A stretch of DNA of 64,000 bases from Shinisaurus crocodilurus (Eukaryota > Chordata > Lepidosauria > Squamata > Shinisauridae): the NCBI GenBank assembly GCA_021292165.1, contig CM037878.1:254559921-254623920 (forward strand). The letters run 5' to 3'. A model generated the notes under the pieces. The model did no database searches. It was given only the letters and a program-made list of their open reading frames with translations, and was not told where the DNA came from. Below, piece after piece: positions 14,983-26,328 of the stretch (the stretch's first letter is position 1; each line of letters opens with the position of its first letter). The position numbers were made by a program, and so were the translations under genes.

Positions 14983-15447
14983 CAGGGCTGGCGCTACCAC
15001 TAGGCAAACTAGGTGGCTGCCTAGGGTGCGTGGCTGAAGAGGGCACAGAAACGCTGCGCTCCTTCCGGCCGACTCTTCCTCGCCGCTGACGCGCTCCTGA
15101 CGCGCTCCTGCCCCGCCTGGCCACCTCGCCGACAAAGGCACCACCAGGTCAGTGCGGGGGGGATTGTGGGCGCCGGGCGGGCTCGGGGTCGCACTCGGCT
15201 TTCCTCAGCGCCCGGAGCTAGGCCGGGTCAGGAGCTCGCGTGGCGGCGGCGACTGGTCCGAAGATGCTGCGTGGTGGGCGAGCCTGGCTTGGCAGCGGGG
15301 AAAGCGACTGTCAGAGGCAGGCGGGGGGGGCGCTGGGCAAGCAGGCATTTCCCGGCTGCTTTGCTCCGGAGCCCCCCCCCGGCACGAGAGGGTGGGGTGC
15401 TAAATATAACTTTGCCTAGGGCGCCAAATTGCCCTGCACCGGTCCTG
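14983..15447. mobile_element. CpG-rich hAT-type MITE
   Basis: Left end cagggctggcgctacc; right end gcaccggtcctg reads caggaccggtgc on the other strand. Sub-terminal blocks aactaggtggctgcctaggg and cctagggcgccaaattgcc match a second, shorter copy at 30070-30233, which has a perfect 8-bp duplication. The middle (about 15040-15390) is very GC- and CpG-rich and forms a local CpG island. Frames of 83-123 codons here are by-products of composition. Flanks aatgtggt/aatggact agree at only 5 of 8 positions. Confidence 0.65.
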
Positions 15448-15930
15448 AATGGACTAGGAGCCATTGATAGTCTGATTTTACATGAATTTGCCCAATCCCC
15501 TTTTAATGCTGGCCATCACTACATCTTGTGGAAGTGAATTCCCTAGTTCAACTATTTGCTGTGTGAAGAAGTACTTCCTTTTATCTGTCCTGAATCTTCC
15601 ACCAATCAGCTTCATGGGATGACCCTGGGTTCTAGTATTATGGGAGAGGGAGAAAAATCTGTGCCTATCCATTTTTTTCCACACCATGCATAATTCTGTA
15701 TACCTCTATCATGTCTCCCCTTACTCACCTTTTTTCTAAGCTAAACAATCCCAGATGTTGTAACCTTTCCTCATAGGGGAGTTGCTCCAGTCCCTTGATC
15801 ATTTTAGTTGTCCTTTTCTGCACTTTTTCTAACTACAATATCTTTTTTTAGGTGCGGTGACCAGAACTGTACACAGCTTCATATGTTCGATGTCCTTACA
15901 TTTTGAGCAGCAGCCCCATGTTGCTTGTAA
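15448..15930 (-). mobile_element. CR1-like LINE 3' fragment (ORF2 C-terminus)
   Basis: The minus strand encodes pieces typical of the end of CR1-type ORF2, including KMDRHRFFSLSHNTRTQGHP, FRTDKRKYFFTQQIVELGN and SLPQDVVMASIK (around 15480-15690). The 3' UTR follows to the left. A better preserved relative is at 23765-24510. The reverse transcriptase domain itself is not present. Confidence 0.75.
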
Positions 15931-17100
15931 TATCTAGTTTCATCTTTCTTTGCTGAGATAATATCAAACCAGTGCTATTAGTTTATGTATAAAGGTCTGT
16001 TCCCAGGGCTATAATACTTCCCATTCATCTCCTTAGTTATATAACACAATTGCTATTTCCTATTATGGTTGTTTATTTATACACTCCCAACAGGACTTAA
16101 CCATACTGGTGCTATACTGGTGCTATACCTCTGGTTTTATAACCCCTGTCAAGAATGGTTGTGTATATGAGGCCCACATCAACTTGCATTTGTCACAATG
16201 CTCTGAGACTCCTAGATAATTTTTTTAAAATACCAAGAAAACTCAGAGCAATTTGTTTATTTATGCACAAATATCTTGACCACTGGCTACTGGTGGTAAG
16301 CGGAGGAGGATGGTGGACAAGGAAAGGATGTGACATCTCATCAGAGCATAGCCAAGGATCTTAAAGAGTGGGGAAAAGACAGAAACCCAGCAGGCTCCTT
16401 CTCCAGTTGCTGATTGCACTGCTGGGGGCATTTCTCTTGACTGCTCATTGGGAGCCAGCATAGTTCTGTCCAGTTTGGAGATGGTTATTTCCTGCTTTTT
16501 GTCTCTTGAGTTCCCCCCCCCCCCTAACTCTTGAGGCAAGCTAAATAGATTTCCCTCCCCCTCTCTAGTTTGGATTCAGTAGGATATATATTTTTAAAGA
16601 ATATAAATACTATTGAAGGAGTCAGCTGGCATAGTGCTGTGGCTAGGAGACTGTGGGTGAAACTACACATCATGGTGTTAAATGTTCCTTTGCACATAAC
16701 CTGCAGGGTTGGTTGTGATATTTTTTTTAAATTTAAAATACAAATAGCATCACCTGGTGTGTGTGTGAGATAATTAATGGGATAACAGCAGGAAGGAAGG
16801 GCAAATGCTATCCTTTCTTCCCCAGCTGAAGTCCTGAGAAAAATCCTTCTTCCAAAGGTACTATTTACTTGGGGGGGAACTAGCAAAATGAAACTCAACA
16901 GAGACAACTGGAAAATTCTGCATTTTGGGTGGGTTCATTTGGGGAATCAAATGCACAGATATAGGATGAAGAACACCTGGACTGGCAGCAGTACCTTTGA
17001 AAAATAAGTCAAGATTGTAACTCATCATAAGTGAACCATGGTCAGCAGTGTGATGTGGCTGCAAAAAAGGCTCATGCGATTTCAGGATGCATTAACAGAA
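15931..17100. other. Unassigned sequence, no gene seen
   Basis: No gene or assignable repeat. A C11 run lies at about 16514-16524, and T/A-rich stretches occur around 16590 and 16720. Confidence 0.4.
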
Positions 17101-17127
17101 CAACAACAACAACAACAACAACAACAA
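17101..17127. repeat. (AAC)n microsatellite
   Basis: About nine uninterrupted AAC units. Confidence 0.95.
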
Positions 17128-17169
17128 GCATTAATTTATAATGTTACACCATAGTTTCCAAGTCATGAG

Positions 17170-17610
17170 AAGTAATAGTTACACTTTATTCTGCACTACA
17201 CAGACCTTATTTGGAGTTCTGGGCACCACACTTTAAGAAGGATCTAGGCAAATTGGAATGGAAGAGAAGACTGAAGGGTGACATATTACTCTTCAAGTAT
17301 CCCACATAGGGCTCCCACGTAGAAGAGCTCTTACACAAAAGATGGGAAGACTTGTCCTCTGCTGCCCAGAGGGCAGGACTAGATCTAATTAGATGTTAAG
17401 ATACAGGAGGGTACATTTCAGTTGAACATTGGGAGAAACCTCTTGAGCAGTTCAACAGGAGTGGTGCTGGGCTCTCCCTTGCTGGAGGTCTTCAAGCAGA
17501 GGCTGGACTGTTAGCACTGCTATAACTCTGGTTTTCCTGCAACAAGCAGGAGGTTGGGTGAGATGGCCTACAAGGCCCCCTTCAACTCTATGGCCCTATG
17601 ATTCCATCCC
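17170..17610 (+). mobile_element. CR1-type LINE 3' end
   Basis: On the plus strand the order ggagttctgggcaccacact, gctggaggtcttcaagcaga, ggctggactgtta and ctctatggccctatgattcc follows the end of CR1 ORF2 and its short 3' UTR with the ATTCTATG-like terminus. Frameshifts are present. It is a 5'-truncated, inactive copy. Confidence 0.75.
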
Positions 17611-17996
17611 CTGCAAATACAAGAGGTGAAATGGATTCCTTCTTCTTATTTCCCCCCGCCTAAAAACACAGATAGTGGTAATAAATAATCGAATGACAGC
17701 AGGAACTGAGGCTTTAAGCAAATTACTACAAGAATCACAAAATGTGCTAAGCCTCTGTGAGAAATCAATGTGATTTATTTTCCGCATAATATATTTTGAA
17801 TCGCCCGGGGAGGGGGGAGGTCAGTCACACAGTATTCTTCTAGCCTTTCATTGTGGTATAACTTCAACCACATTTACAAGGGCTGAATTCTCATTTACTA
17901 TTCCCCCCCCCCCCAGTGTAATGACTTCTCAAATCACTGCAATAGTAGATTCTATAATAACTTCTCCATTCTGTTCTACCAGTGTGCTGCACTTTG
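17611..17996. other. Unassigned sequence, no gene seen
   Basis: AT-rich with G and C homopolymer runs near 17805 and 17905. No frame of interest. Confidence 0.4.
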
Positions 17997-18164
17997 ATAG
18001 ATTCATAGATCATAGAGTTGGAAGGGGCCTACAAGGCCATCGAGTCCAACCCCCTGCTCAATGCAGGAAACTAGAGGAGGGGTCTCCCATCCAAGTAATA
18101 ACCAGGCCTGACCCTGCTTAGCTTTCCACACTCAGACAAGTTGAGCCAGCGTGAGCCACAGGCC
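17997..18164 (-). mobile_element. 5S rRNA-derived SINE with CR1 tail, copy 1
   Basis: Read on the minus strand, the head aagctaagcagggtcaggcc followed by tggttattacttggatggga matches the internal promoter half of vertebrate 5S rRNA (box A, intermediate element, box C). The second half (ggggttggactcgatggcct, ccttccaactctatgatcta) is a CR1 3' end. This is a SINE3-type architecture, transcribed by RNA polymerase III through the 5S promoter and moved by CR1 machinery. Copies 2 and 3 are at 29049-29220 and 36842-37009. Confidence 0.85.
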
Positions 18165-18276
18165 TATATTTCTCTTGAGTCACCTTCCCCATTGCAGAGT
18201 CATAAGCTGAAACAAGGTCCTGGGCCTCAAGTGCAGCTGGGCTGAACCTTTCAACCCAGCTTTGTGGTGCGTGTGT

Positions 18277-18476
18277 CAGTGGAGGCTGGTGGTTCCAATG
18301 TCGGTGGGGCTGTATATCCACTCCGGATTTTACTCCAAACTTTTAAGGAACTATCCATGGTGCTGAACTTATTTTGGGGCTTGGTTTCTGCACCGTGGAT
18401 AGCTCCTTTAAAGTTCAGACTAAAATCCAGAGTGGATATAACAGCCCCGCTGATGCTGGAACCACAGCTTCCACTG
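18277..18476. mobile_element. Palindromic hAT-type MITE
   Basis: cagtggaggctggtggttcc at the left pairs with ggaaccacagcttccactg at the right. A second inner inverted block is tatccactccggatttta versus taaaatccagagtggata. Flanks gcgtgtgt (18269-18276) and gtgtgtgt (18477-18484) agree at 7 of 8 positions, as expected for an 8-bp hAT duplication, although the right flank is itself a GT repeat. Confidence 0.7.
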
Positions 18477-18484
18477 GTGTGTGT

Positions 18485-20947
18485 GTGTGTGTGTGGGGGG
18501 GGAATTCAAGGTTTGGGGGCAAAACTAAAATGCCCCCAAAGACCGGGGAGGATAATTTGTCTTAAGATTAATTTTCATGATGGAGGCTTACTGTAGTTTA
18601 TACAATGTGGCCAAGGGTTGTTGCCCCCCCACACACACACCTTGCTTTTAGACTTAAAAAAAATATCCTTGCAGGTGCTCTTAGCATCCACAGGTCTCTG
18701 AGTAGCCTCCCAGCAGCATTTCCTGGGCTATGCAGCCTTGTGCTCATGGCCATTCTTGTCTAGGAAATGTAGCTGAGAGGCTGTAAGGAGAACCTTGTGG
18801 TTATGAGGGGTTTTTTTAAAGCCTAAAAGCAACAAAAACAGCAACCCACAGTCACCTGTAAACTAAGGTAAGCCTCCCCCTGCCAAAGAGAAATCTTCAG
18901 AAGAAAATCTCCCTTATTTCCACAGGGGACTAATGGTGCCATGGAGGTGGGGAGATTCAGGGCACAGCACTAGCCTAAAGCATGCTTCTATGGCCTTTAT
19001 CTGACATCTTCATCCCTTGATCATGGATACCCTTTTCACACTTTCAGAATGTGTTCTCCAAATGCATGGAGCTGAAGAGCAGCACTGTTGTAGCTGGCCT
19101 GTTCCTGACCTTCACTTGTTCAGTAGAAGGCGTGAACAGAGTTGTATGCATGTACAATTATATATGCATAGACTATTTGGTGTGATCAGGAGCCATTAAT
19201 CACTCAGGGTCCTCGATCACACATACAGAGCCTACTCATGTACAAATGTAGGTATATGTGTAGATCTTCACTGATGCCTTCCACTGAACATATAGAGGTC
19301 ATGGGCGCAGTGAGCAGGCACAATCCCACTCCCACCACCATGTGTTTGGCGAACATGTTTTGCAGGTATACGAACAAGGAGCAAGTGATGACTTGGACAT
19401 ATGAATGCATCCTGGCAAATAATCACTTTCAAATCACTTCAAATCACCTCACACAAATGCTTTTCAGTGAAGACAGTTCATACATTAAGCTGCCAGCCAT
19501 CAAGTGTACAGTAATCAAGGATAAATAGAAATCAACTATATATGTGAGAATCACATAATTCCTGAAACACCCCCTGGAGAGAGACCCCCCATGCGTCTAT
19601 ATGTAACTTATCCCACAGGTGAACTGTTCTCATACCAGGCCATTTTCTCTAAAGTTTATTTTATCTTAACTTGCTTCCATGTAGATTAGAACTATTGCTT
19701 CTGATCCTGTCCTCAGTGGAGTGAGTGAACAATCACCTGTCTACTCTTTTAAAATATTTGAAACCTCTCAGCATCCATTAGCTTCCCATTTCTATATTTC
19801 ATGAGTGGGGAATGATTATTCTGTACTTCTTACAAGCACGCAAAGGAGCATTCTATCCTACAATTTATTTATATGGCTTTCTACTACCTGTTACAGATGA
19901 GGCTGATCCTGCAGAACTTTCTCTCTTCGCTGATCAAAGTTGGACCTGAGTGTGACCATTTATAGTACAGAGCCCAAGAAACAGAGTTCCCAAACAGTTC
20001 CTAAATCTGAGATATGCTGTCATTAGTACTCCTTTCGTTTATTTCTCAGATAGACAAAAAATCTGAGGTTCTACCAATAGTTTTGGGCTAGGTGGTAAAG
20101 CATAATCCCAAAAAGGGAGGCTTGAGGAATTTGGTAGTTGCACATTCCGATATGAGCTGACCTGTTCTATAACTACAAGAATAATGTGTGAATTGGAACT
20201 TAGTTATCCACCAGCTTTTGCATTTCCCAGATGTTTCAATGCAGTTCTCAACTCAACACAGGTATCAGAATACATTTCAAAATGCATATATGCATACGGA
20301 TGAGGAATAAATAAATAAATAAATAAATGTGCAGATTAAAATGGAAACAGGATGGGACAGACACAGACTGGAAATAGATAATTTGCTCATCTCTAATCAA
20401 GAATAGTATTTTCAGTCAGAATTTTCACATTAACACCCACACACACTCCAGTAATTAAGAGACAGAACACTACAAAGGCATAAGCAGAAAGGCAAAAGAA
20501 AGTACAAACACACCCCACACACGCACACATCTCTAACCAGTTCATTTTCCTTTTTGCCCTCACTAAAAAATAGAGGCTAAAATATAATTTAAGAAAAAGC
20601 AAATAGTTCTCTAAATAAAAACTGGCTATCTTACAAGCACATAAACCATAACTGTCATTACACTTTAGATAAAGAACAAAGCATATAAAAGTAAGGACAA
20701 GAAAAGAAAAATAGCCTTGCAGATCAAACTCTGAAACTTTCTGGTCCAAACAATACATTTACTGATAGGTCTCATTTATAACACCAGAAATTGATTATAA
20801 CCTACCAGTCCTGTGTATTTTGCTGAGAAAACATACAATTTATTCACATGCATTCATTTCATAAATTGTGCTGTTCAAGTGTATTTTGTTCTCAGGAATA
20901 GGTTCCTGAGTACAAAAAGTGATATATGTAGTCCACATCCTAATTAT
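18485..20947. other. Unassigned sequence, no gene seen
   Basis: No gene. It holds a hairpin-like tatgcatgtacaattatata motif near 19146 related to that at 13096, an (AAAT)n run at 20308-20328 and AT-rich DNA. The 121-codon minus frame at 20393-20758 is hydrophobic and AT-driven without a domain. Confidence 0.4.
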
Positions 20948-20956
20948 TTTTTCTTT

Positions 20957-20989
20957 CACACACATACACACACACACACACACACACAG
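20957..20989. repeat. (CA)n microsatellite
   Basis: Nearly perfect CA dinucleotide run within the wider 20948-20990 CA-rich stretch. Confidence 0.95.
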
Positions 20990-21189
20990 CTTGGTTATCC
21001 CTCATGTGGGCTGCTTGGCATACAAATTTGTGCTTAGCTGAGTTTTCACTGTAGCTTTGTAATCCACCTTTACACAACAGAACTGTCCTATATGAAATGT
21101 TTCCAATCAGTAAAAATACTAGAACAAACCTACAAACAAAAACCCTTGCTGTGTCAGCAATTCTCCTGCCATGCAAATTGCTTCCATGG

Positions 21190-21190
21190 A

Positions 21191-21219
<29 letters not shown>
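21190..21219. repeat. (TA)n microsatellite
   Basis: Uninterrupted AT dinucleotide run of about 15 units. Confidence 0.95.
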
Positions 21220-21224
<5 letters not shown>

Positions 21225-21269
21225 TTGTCACCCTCCAAAAAATGGTCCTATTGGGCCATTTGCTTGTTC

Positions 21270-21425
21270 AGTTTGCTCACTCGGCACTCCCGTTTATCCG
21301 ATCTAATGCAATAAAATGCGTAATTAATTTCTAAACGCTTCTGTTGAGCAGTGCAATTTGTCAAGTCGAGTTGTTAATAGAATTAAGCTTTTTATCAGCG
21401 ATTAGCAAAAGAAGGTAAAAAAAAA
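21270..21425. promoter_or_regulatory. Candidate conserved non-coding element
   Basis: A repeat-free AT-rich block with a high density of homeodomain-like cores: gcgtaattaatttc, gttaatagaattaagc, gcgattagc and aaattaattacag. It contains no frame. Such composition is typical of vertebrate conserved enhancers, but conservation cannot be seen from one sequence, so this is a guess from motif content. Confidence 0.3.
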
Positions 21426-21689
21426 TTAATTACAGAATTGTATGCCTCCCTGCTTCAAAGCCAGGTTTGGGATTAAATGTTTGATAAAGGGTTCCTTGGC
21501 ACATTATAAAACATTTAGTAAAATCTACTCCCGCACCCCCCCCCCACTCCGGTAATTTCTCAAAACTATCTCTGCTCACAAAAAAATGGGTGTAACATGA
21601 GCATTTGAGCACATGTACAAGCTGGCTCAAAAACTGAACTCAGCCATCTTTCACAATGTGCTGTAACATAGTACGTTCCCACATTTACA

Positions 21690-21772
21690 GTGCAGTTCTA
21701 TACATGTTGACTCAGAAGTAGGTCCCATTGAGTTCAACAGGGCTTATTCCCAGGTAAGTGGGTATAGGACTT
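21690..21772. mobile_element. Palindromic MITE, family 2 copy a
   Basis: Sequence around the centre (gtcccattgagttcaacagg) and the right arm (caggtaagtgggtataggac) belongs to a family whose consensus is a near-perfect palindrome of 'caatcctat...acttacc...gagtaag...ccattgaactcaatgg'. Other copies are at 24946, 25302, 32104, 39403 and 48965. Confidence 0.65.
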
Positions 21773-22314
21773 AATTTGTATGGGTTGCCTTAGCTGTAGA
21801 ATAGGTCTAGATGTTACCTTATGCAGTGTTGCCTTGGACATCTATTTCAGCTGTTTTGAATATAGCCATGCCACCATTTGTAAGTTGCTTTGCTATGAGG
21901 ATAATGTGGCTGTTAGGTGGCTGAAAATACAGTTCTTAGTCCATCTTCAAAATATGAAATGGCTCCCATTCAAGGAGAAGCAATTTCAGATGTCACAGCT
22001 AATGTCCACAGCTGGTTTACTGGAAAATTACCCAAACTTTGGGCAATTGACTTACCAGGGGCAAAACAGAAAAGATGAGTCATGCCAAAGATTTTGATTC
22101 CAGAGACAAGGCTGAACATCAGCAGACTGAAAAAAGAGGTCTTCATCTCTGTTTTGGGGCAAAGGTTAGCAGTGGCTAAAAATGTAGATGCAGGTGTCAT
22201 CAAACTCAACAAAACTAGCTTTGGTTGGTTAGGAGAACTCCATATTCAATATCAAGTGAACTCCATATTAATAACCGTGGTCTACTCACAAGAACAGTGT
22301 AACATGATCCTATC

Positions 22315-22755
22315 TAGGGATGGATGAATCTGTCAGTTTCTCCCACATTCAATTTGTTAAATTCTCATGTTCTTTCTATCCCATTTATGAAGAATTTTAT
22401 AAATTTTGGTAGGTTCTTATAAAAAACGAACCAAAGAAAATTCTCACCCATTTTCACTGGCTAAATTCAATAGGTGCAGCTATTCCCAGAACGGAAAGGA
22501 CCATTTTGTGCCTGCCAGCCATGTAGCTGTTAAAGATGAGGAGATCATCGGGGTGGGGGGGGGGAAGAGATGTGGGAACCTTACTTCAGCATTGCAAAGA
22601 TTGTTGCATACACAGGAATACAAAGCCAGATTATTAAGAGCTAAGCACGCAAACCCCTCGGCCTGGATGGACAAATCTATCAGTTTCACTTTTTCTCATG
22701 GCGGGTAACTTCTTCTAAAAAACTGAAGCGAAGGAAATGCTCATGAGCCCCGAGC
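22315..22755. mobile_element. Dispersed MITE-like repeat, copy 2 of 2
   Basis: It shares the start tagggatggatgaatctgtc and several internal blocks with 2029-2464. The right end is degraded, and a G12 run at 22554 interrupts it. Confidence 0.5.
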
Positions 22756-22801
22756 CTACACCTCACAGATGTTGGCTATGACTATTTTTTGTGGCCTCTA
22801 A

Positions 22802-23188
22802 GGGCTTCTCTACACGAGGCACTTGTTGTGCACTTGTGATCCGTCATTTACGGAAGCTTGCAGGGCCTTTTCATGATGTCATCATCCTCCAGGGCATCTT
22901 CCGTGTTTTCCAGCCATTTTTGCGGGGGGGGGGGTTAGAGTGAGAAAAGGCAGCTATTAAATTTCAAACCAGAACAAAAGCTTTGTGTATTTTTGCAATT
23001 CTGCTATACTGCAGCTATACCACAGCACCACCTTGTGCTTGGTTAATAGAATATATAGAAAGGCAGAGAAATAAAAACCTTGTTGGGGGGGGGGAACTGT
23101 GTAAAGGATGGACTTTTCCTCCTGCAATGAAAACGGACAAAGAAGCCTCAGTAAAGCAGCAGGTTAAACCCCTCATGTAGAGAAGCCC
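22802..23188. mobile_element. Harbinger-like MITE with TAA duplication
   Basis: Left end gggcttctctacacgagg and right end cctcatgtagagaagccc are inverted repeats with one mismatch in 18. TAA flanks both sides (22799-22801 and 23189-23191). The interior has two G runs and no frame longer than about 65 codons. Confidence 0.75.
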
Positions 23189-23191
23189 TAA

Positions 23192-23764
23192 GTTATATCA
23201 CTGAACCTCAAAGATAATGGAAGCTGATATCACTGAGATCAAGCCTGTGAGCTGTGAGTTATAGTGCTCATGGCTGGAGGCCACGCCCATGAATGAAGAA
23301 ACTATTTGAAAGTAATATGTGGGCTTGCTCCTAGTATTTCCAGAATACTGATTGCACCCTGCATCTGTTGTTAAATGTCTATCCTCCAAAGGAGGATAGA
23401 AAGAGCAGGGGACAGGACTCCTTAATCAAAGACTGCTTATCCTATTAGCAAGCTGTAACTACATAGGTTATCATACATTTATTATCAGGATACCTGGAGG
23501 AAGTTGCTCTAGATCATTGTGCTTTGCAGGAGGAAGAAACACTAATGAGAATTGCTCTTGGGAATCAATAGCTTAAAACAGCCTCTCTCTCTCTGAAAGT
23601 TTCAGCTCCACTCACTCCAATGGTATTCCATTCTCATGAGGCCAGCTGGCACTGCAGATTAGCAAAATCAACAGCAGCAACCCAATCCTTAGGGGAAACT
23701 AGTTTAGCAGTAGCAATAGCAGGAAGCCACACCAGATAGGTACCAGTATATTTTAAAGTCTAAT
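23192..23764. other. Unassigned sequence, no gene seen
   Basis: No frame, RNA or assignable repeat. Confidence 0.4.
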
Positions 23765-24510
23765 TAAGAATATTAGAAAGGCCTTCTGGAGCATACTAAA
23801 GGTCTACCTAGTCCAGGATGCTGTTCCCACAGTGGCCAACCTGATGCCTACGGGAAGCCCACAAGCAATAGACCGAGTGCAAAAGCACCCTCCCAGTCAT
23901 GTTCCATATCAACTGGTACTGAGAAGAATACTACCTCTGTTACTGGGGGTAATATGTAGCCATCATGACCAGTAGCTACTGATAATCTTATCCTCCATTA
24001 ATTTGGCTAACGCTAATCCTCTTTTAAAGCTGTCCAACTTAGTGGTTGTCACCACATCTTGTGGAAAGCAAATTCCATAGTTTAGCTATGCACCATGTGA
24101 AGAGCCACTTCCTTTTATCTGTCCTGAATCTCCAAGCATTCAGCTTTATTGGATGACCCCAGCTCCTAGCACTGTGAAAGGGGGAGAAAAGCTTCTCTCT
24201 GTCCATTTTCTTGACACCATACATAATTTTATACACCTCTTTCATGTCCCGCCCCCTTACTCACCTTTTTTCTAAGCTAAAAAGCCCCCAAACATTGTAA
24301 CCTTTCCTCATAGGGGAGTTCCTCCAACTCCATCATTTTTTGCTACGCTTTTCTGCCCTTTCTCCAGCTCTACAATATGCTTTTTGAGGTGCAGTAGGCC
24401 AGAACTATACACAGGATTTCAAGTGTGGTCTCACCATAGATTTGTATAAATACATTATGATACTGACAGTTTTATATTTGATTCCTCTCTTAATGATCCC
24501 CCAACACGAC
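23765..24510 (-). mobile_element. CR1-like LINE 3' fragment with 3' UTR
   Basis: On the minus strand it encodes the end of a CR1-type ORF2 (KKMDREKLFSPFHSARSWGH, FRTDKRKWLFTWCIAKLWN). A recognisable 3' UTR follows (reverse complements of agtggccaacctgatgcct and agtagctactgataatctta). It is the same family as 15448-15930 and is 5'-truncated and frameshifted. Confidence 0.75.
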
Positions 24511-24539
24511 CCAGCCAAAGCTAAGCACTTTTAGCTGCA

Positions 24540-24885
24540 TTTAAACATGTGCTTCTGGAGGTTGGCCTTTCACAAAGGTTCTATGGACTTTGAAGAAGCT
24601 CGAGTGCAAGGTGAAAGGGAGAAACGTGCTAAGCGAAAAGCACATCAAATGAATCCTTTGCAAGACCATCTTCCATCTGGTAACCTGTGTCCTCACTGTG
24701 GGAAGCTGTGTGGATCTAGAATTGGCCTCCACAGTCACTTACGGACCCATTGCTAGAGTCTACACAATTTTCTTTAGAATTTTCCTCCTTTTAAAATCTC
24801 CTTTTTGTAAATTTTCTTCTTCTTTTTTTATCCTGGAAGACAATCTTACTCGGTCACGAGTGATCGCCTGACTGACTGAAACCTC
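24540..24885 (+). mobile_element. LINE 3' end encoding a C-terminal zinc finger
   Basis: A 70-codon frame (24547-24756) ends in CPHCGKLCGSRIGLHSHLRT followed by H-C and a stop. This has C-x2-C-x12-H-x3-H spacing typical of a C2H2 finger. The 'C..CG..C.SRIGL.SH.RTH' pattern is one I associate with the very C-terminus of certain non-LTR retrotransposon ORF2 proteins rather than host zinc-finger genes. A short hairpin follows (actcg-gtca-cgagt, 24848-24861), then gactgactga, as seen at the 3' ends of such LINEs. A host zinc-finger fragment is the alternative. Confidence 0.55.
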
Positions 24886-24945
24886 TCTAATTGAAATCAA
24901 TGGGACGTGCAAGGGGGCTTTAATTATGCCCACTGAGATTTTGAA

Positions 24946-25021
24946 GCCCAATCCTACATATGCTTTCTCACTAAATTCAGTGGGACTTACTCTGAAGTTA
25001 ATGTACACAGGATTATAGCAT
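24946..25021. mobile_element. Palindromic MITE, family 2 copy b
   Basis: gcccaatcctacatatgctt, attcagtgggacttactctg and gtacacaggattatagca show the family order. Diverged. Confidence 0.5.
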
Positions 25022-25301
25022 TCGGATATTGATGTACACTGATGTAACAGAGTAGTAGCGGCAGTTGAGGCAAAATTTAATGTGGCTGTTCATGTCAGTC
25101 CATCCCAGAAACATAATGTGGTTTACAACTTTTTAAAAAATCCATTGCATAAAAATAGGTTTGATCAATAAAACAGCCAGATGGAAACGAAATCAAATTC
25201 CAATAATATAAATACAAAGCTAAAAGCACCCCAGCTGCTGGTTAAATCTGGTCATGGAATGCCAGCCGAAAAAGCATTGCTGAAAAATGTTCACACACTA
25301 A

Positions 25302-25400
25302 GGCTACAATCCTTTACCCAATTACTTACCTAGGATAATAAGGCCCCACTGAACTCAGTGGAACTTACTTCTTAGTAGGCATGTATAGGAATATGCTGTG
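25302..25400. mobile_element. Palindromic MITE, family 2 copy c
   Basis: ggctacaatcctttaccca and the centre ccccactgaactcagtggaa with inverted arms. TAA lies just upstream (25299-25301), and the right end is degraded. Confidence 0.55.
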
Positions 25401-25973
25401 AATGTGATGGAACCTCCAGGGTAGGAACTCCCATGAACGTCTCTGAGAACACCTTTATGTCTCCAGGCTGATTTTATTTGACAGAAAAGCTCTTTCATTT
25501 AAAAAATCTGTTTCTTAAATTAGGTTTACTAATCTGCTTAATTATCAGTTCATAATGCCTCTGATATAGAACTTACAGCTGAAGCCCATACATCTCTTGC
25601 ACTTTGATATTGAGATGATGAGCTTTGGTAGGTGCTAGCTTTATCAAAGTAACCATATCACACAGTTTTCTAAGCCATTCAGTTTTCACTTATTCAGTGC
25701 ATGCTTTTCAAAGATTAGCAAAAACCAACTGGGATATGTCAGGGTCATACACTGCAGTCATACAGGAGTGACTTTAAAAACACACACACAACAACAATCA
25801 AAATTTAGAACATTTAAGAGGATCAACAAGCAAAAGTATATTTAACATTTGATTAATACGCTCCACTACCATTTTTCAAAATGTTCTTGTTTTAACATAA
25901 GGGCACCATATGTGAATAAAATCACCTTTAGTGTCTGCATAAAATCAGCATCTTCTATTATTAGTTTTATACA
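25401..25973. other. Unassigned sequence, no gene seen
   Basis: AT-rich DNA without a frame or assignable repeat. Confidence 0.4.
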
Positions 25974-25975
25974 TG

Positions 25976-26002
25976 TACACACACACACACACACACACAC
26001 AC
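25976..26002. repeat. (AC)n microsatellite
   Basis: About 13 AC units. The right flank (ccttcagtggatctcgggag) recurs at 26549, next to another microsatellite. Confidence 0.95.
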
Positions 26003-26287
26003 GTTTTCATAAGCAGAAGTTTCCTTCAGTGGATCTCGGGAGGCTATGATGGAAAATGGGGAAAAAACAAGTGGAACCTGCAACAAAATGTTGCATTGTA
26101 TCCTCACTCCTTAACAGGACTGTTCCTGTTCAGGGTTCCAGGCAGCCATCCATGCTGTATTCTATTCCATCCTCATGATTCTTTTTCTCCAACTGATGCT
26201 CAACATTCTGTGGTTACTGAGTGTGCTTAGCCATCCTAGGGCTGTTTGGGGGGACTTTATTTTTGTCTCCCTTAAGTTTTTAAAGGT

Positions 26288-26328
26288 TTGTTGTTGCTGT
26301 TGCTGTTGCTGCTGCTGCTGCTGCTGTT
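26288..26328. repeat. (GTT/GCT)n trinucleotide repeat
   Basis: GTT units grade into GCT units. The polycysteine frame over it is an artefact of the repeat. Confidence 0.9.

Noticed and set aside
15166..15537. 123-codon GC-rich frame, possible novel gene at a CpG island
   Set aside because: It lies within a MITE with recognisable ends at 14983 and 15447, and several phases are open at once because of composition.
24547..24756. Host C2H2 zinc-finger gene
   Set aside because: There is a single finger at the extreme C-terminus of a short frame, followed by LINE-like 3' structure. Kept as a LINE fragment with the host-gene option noted.
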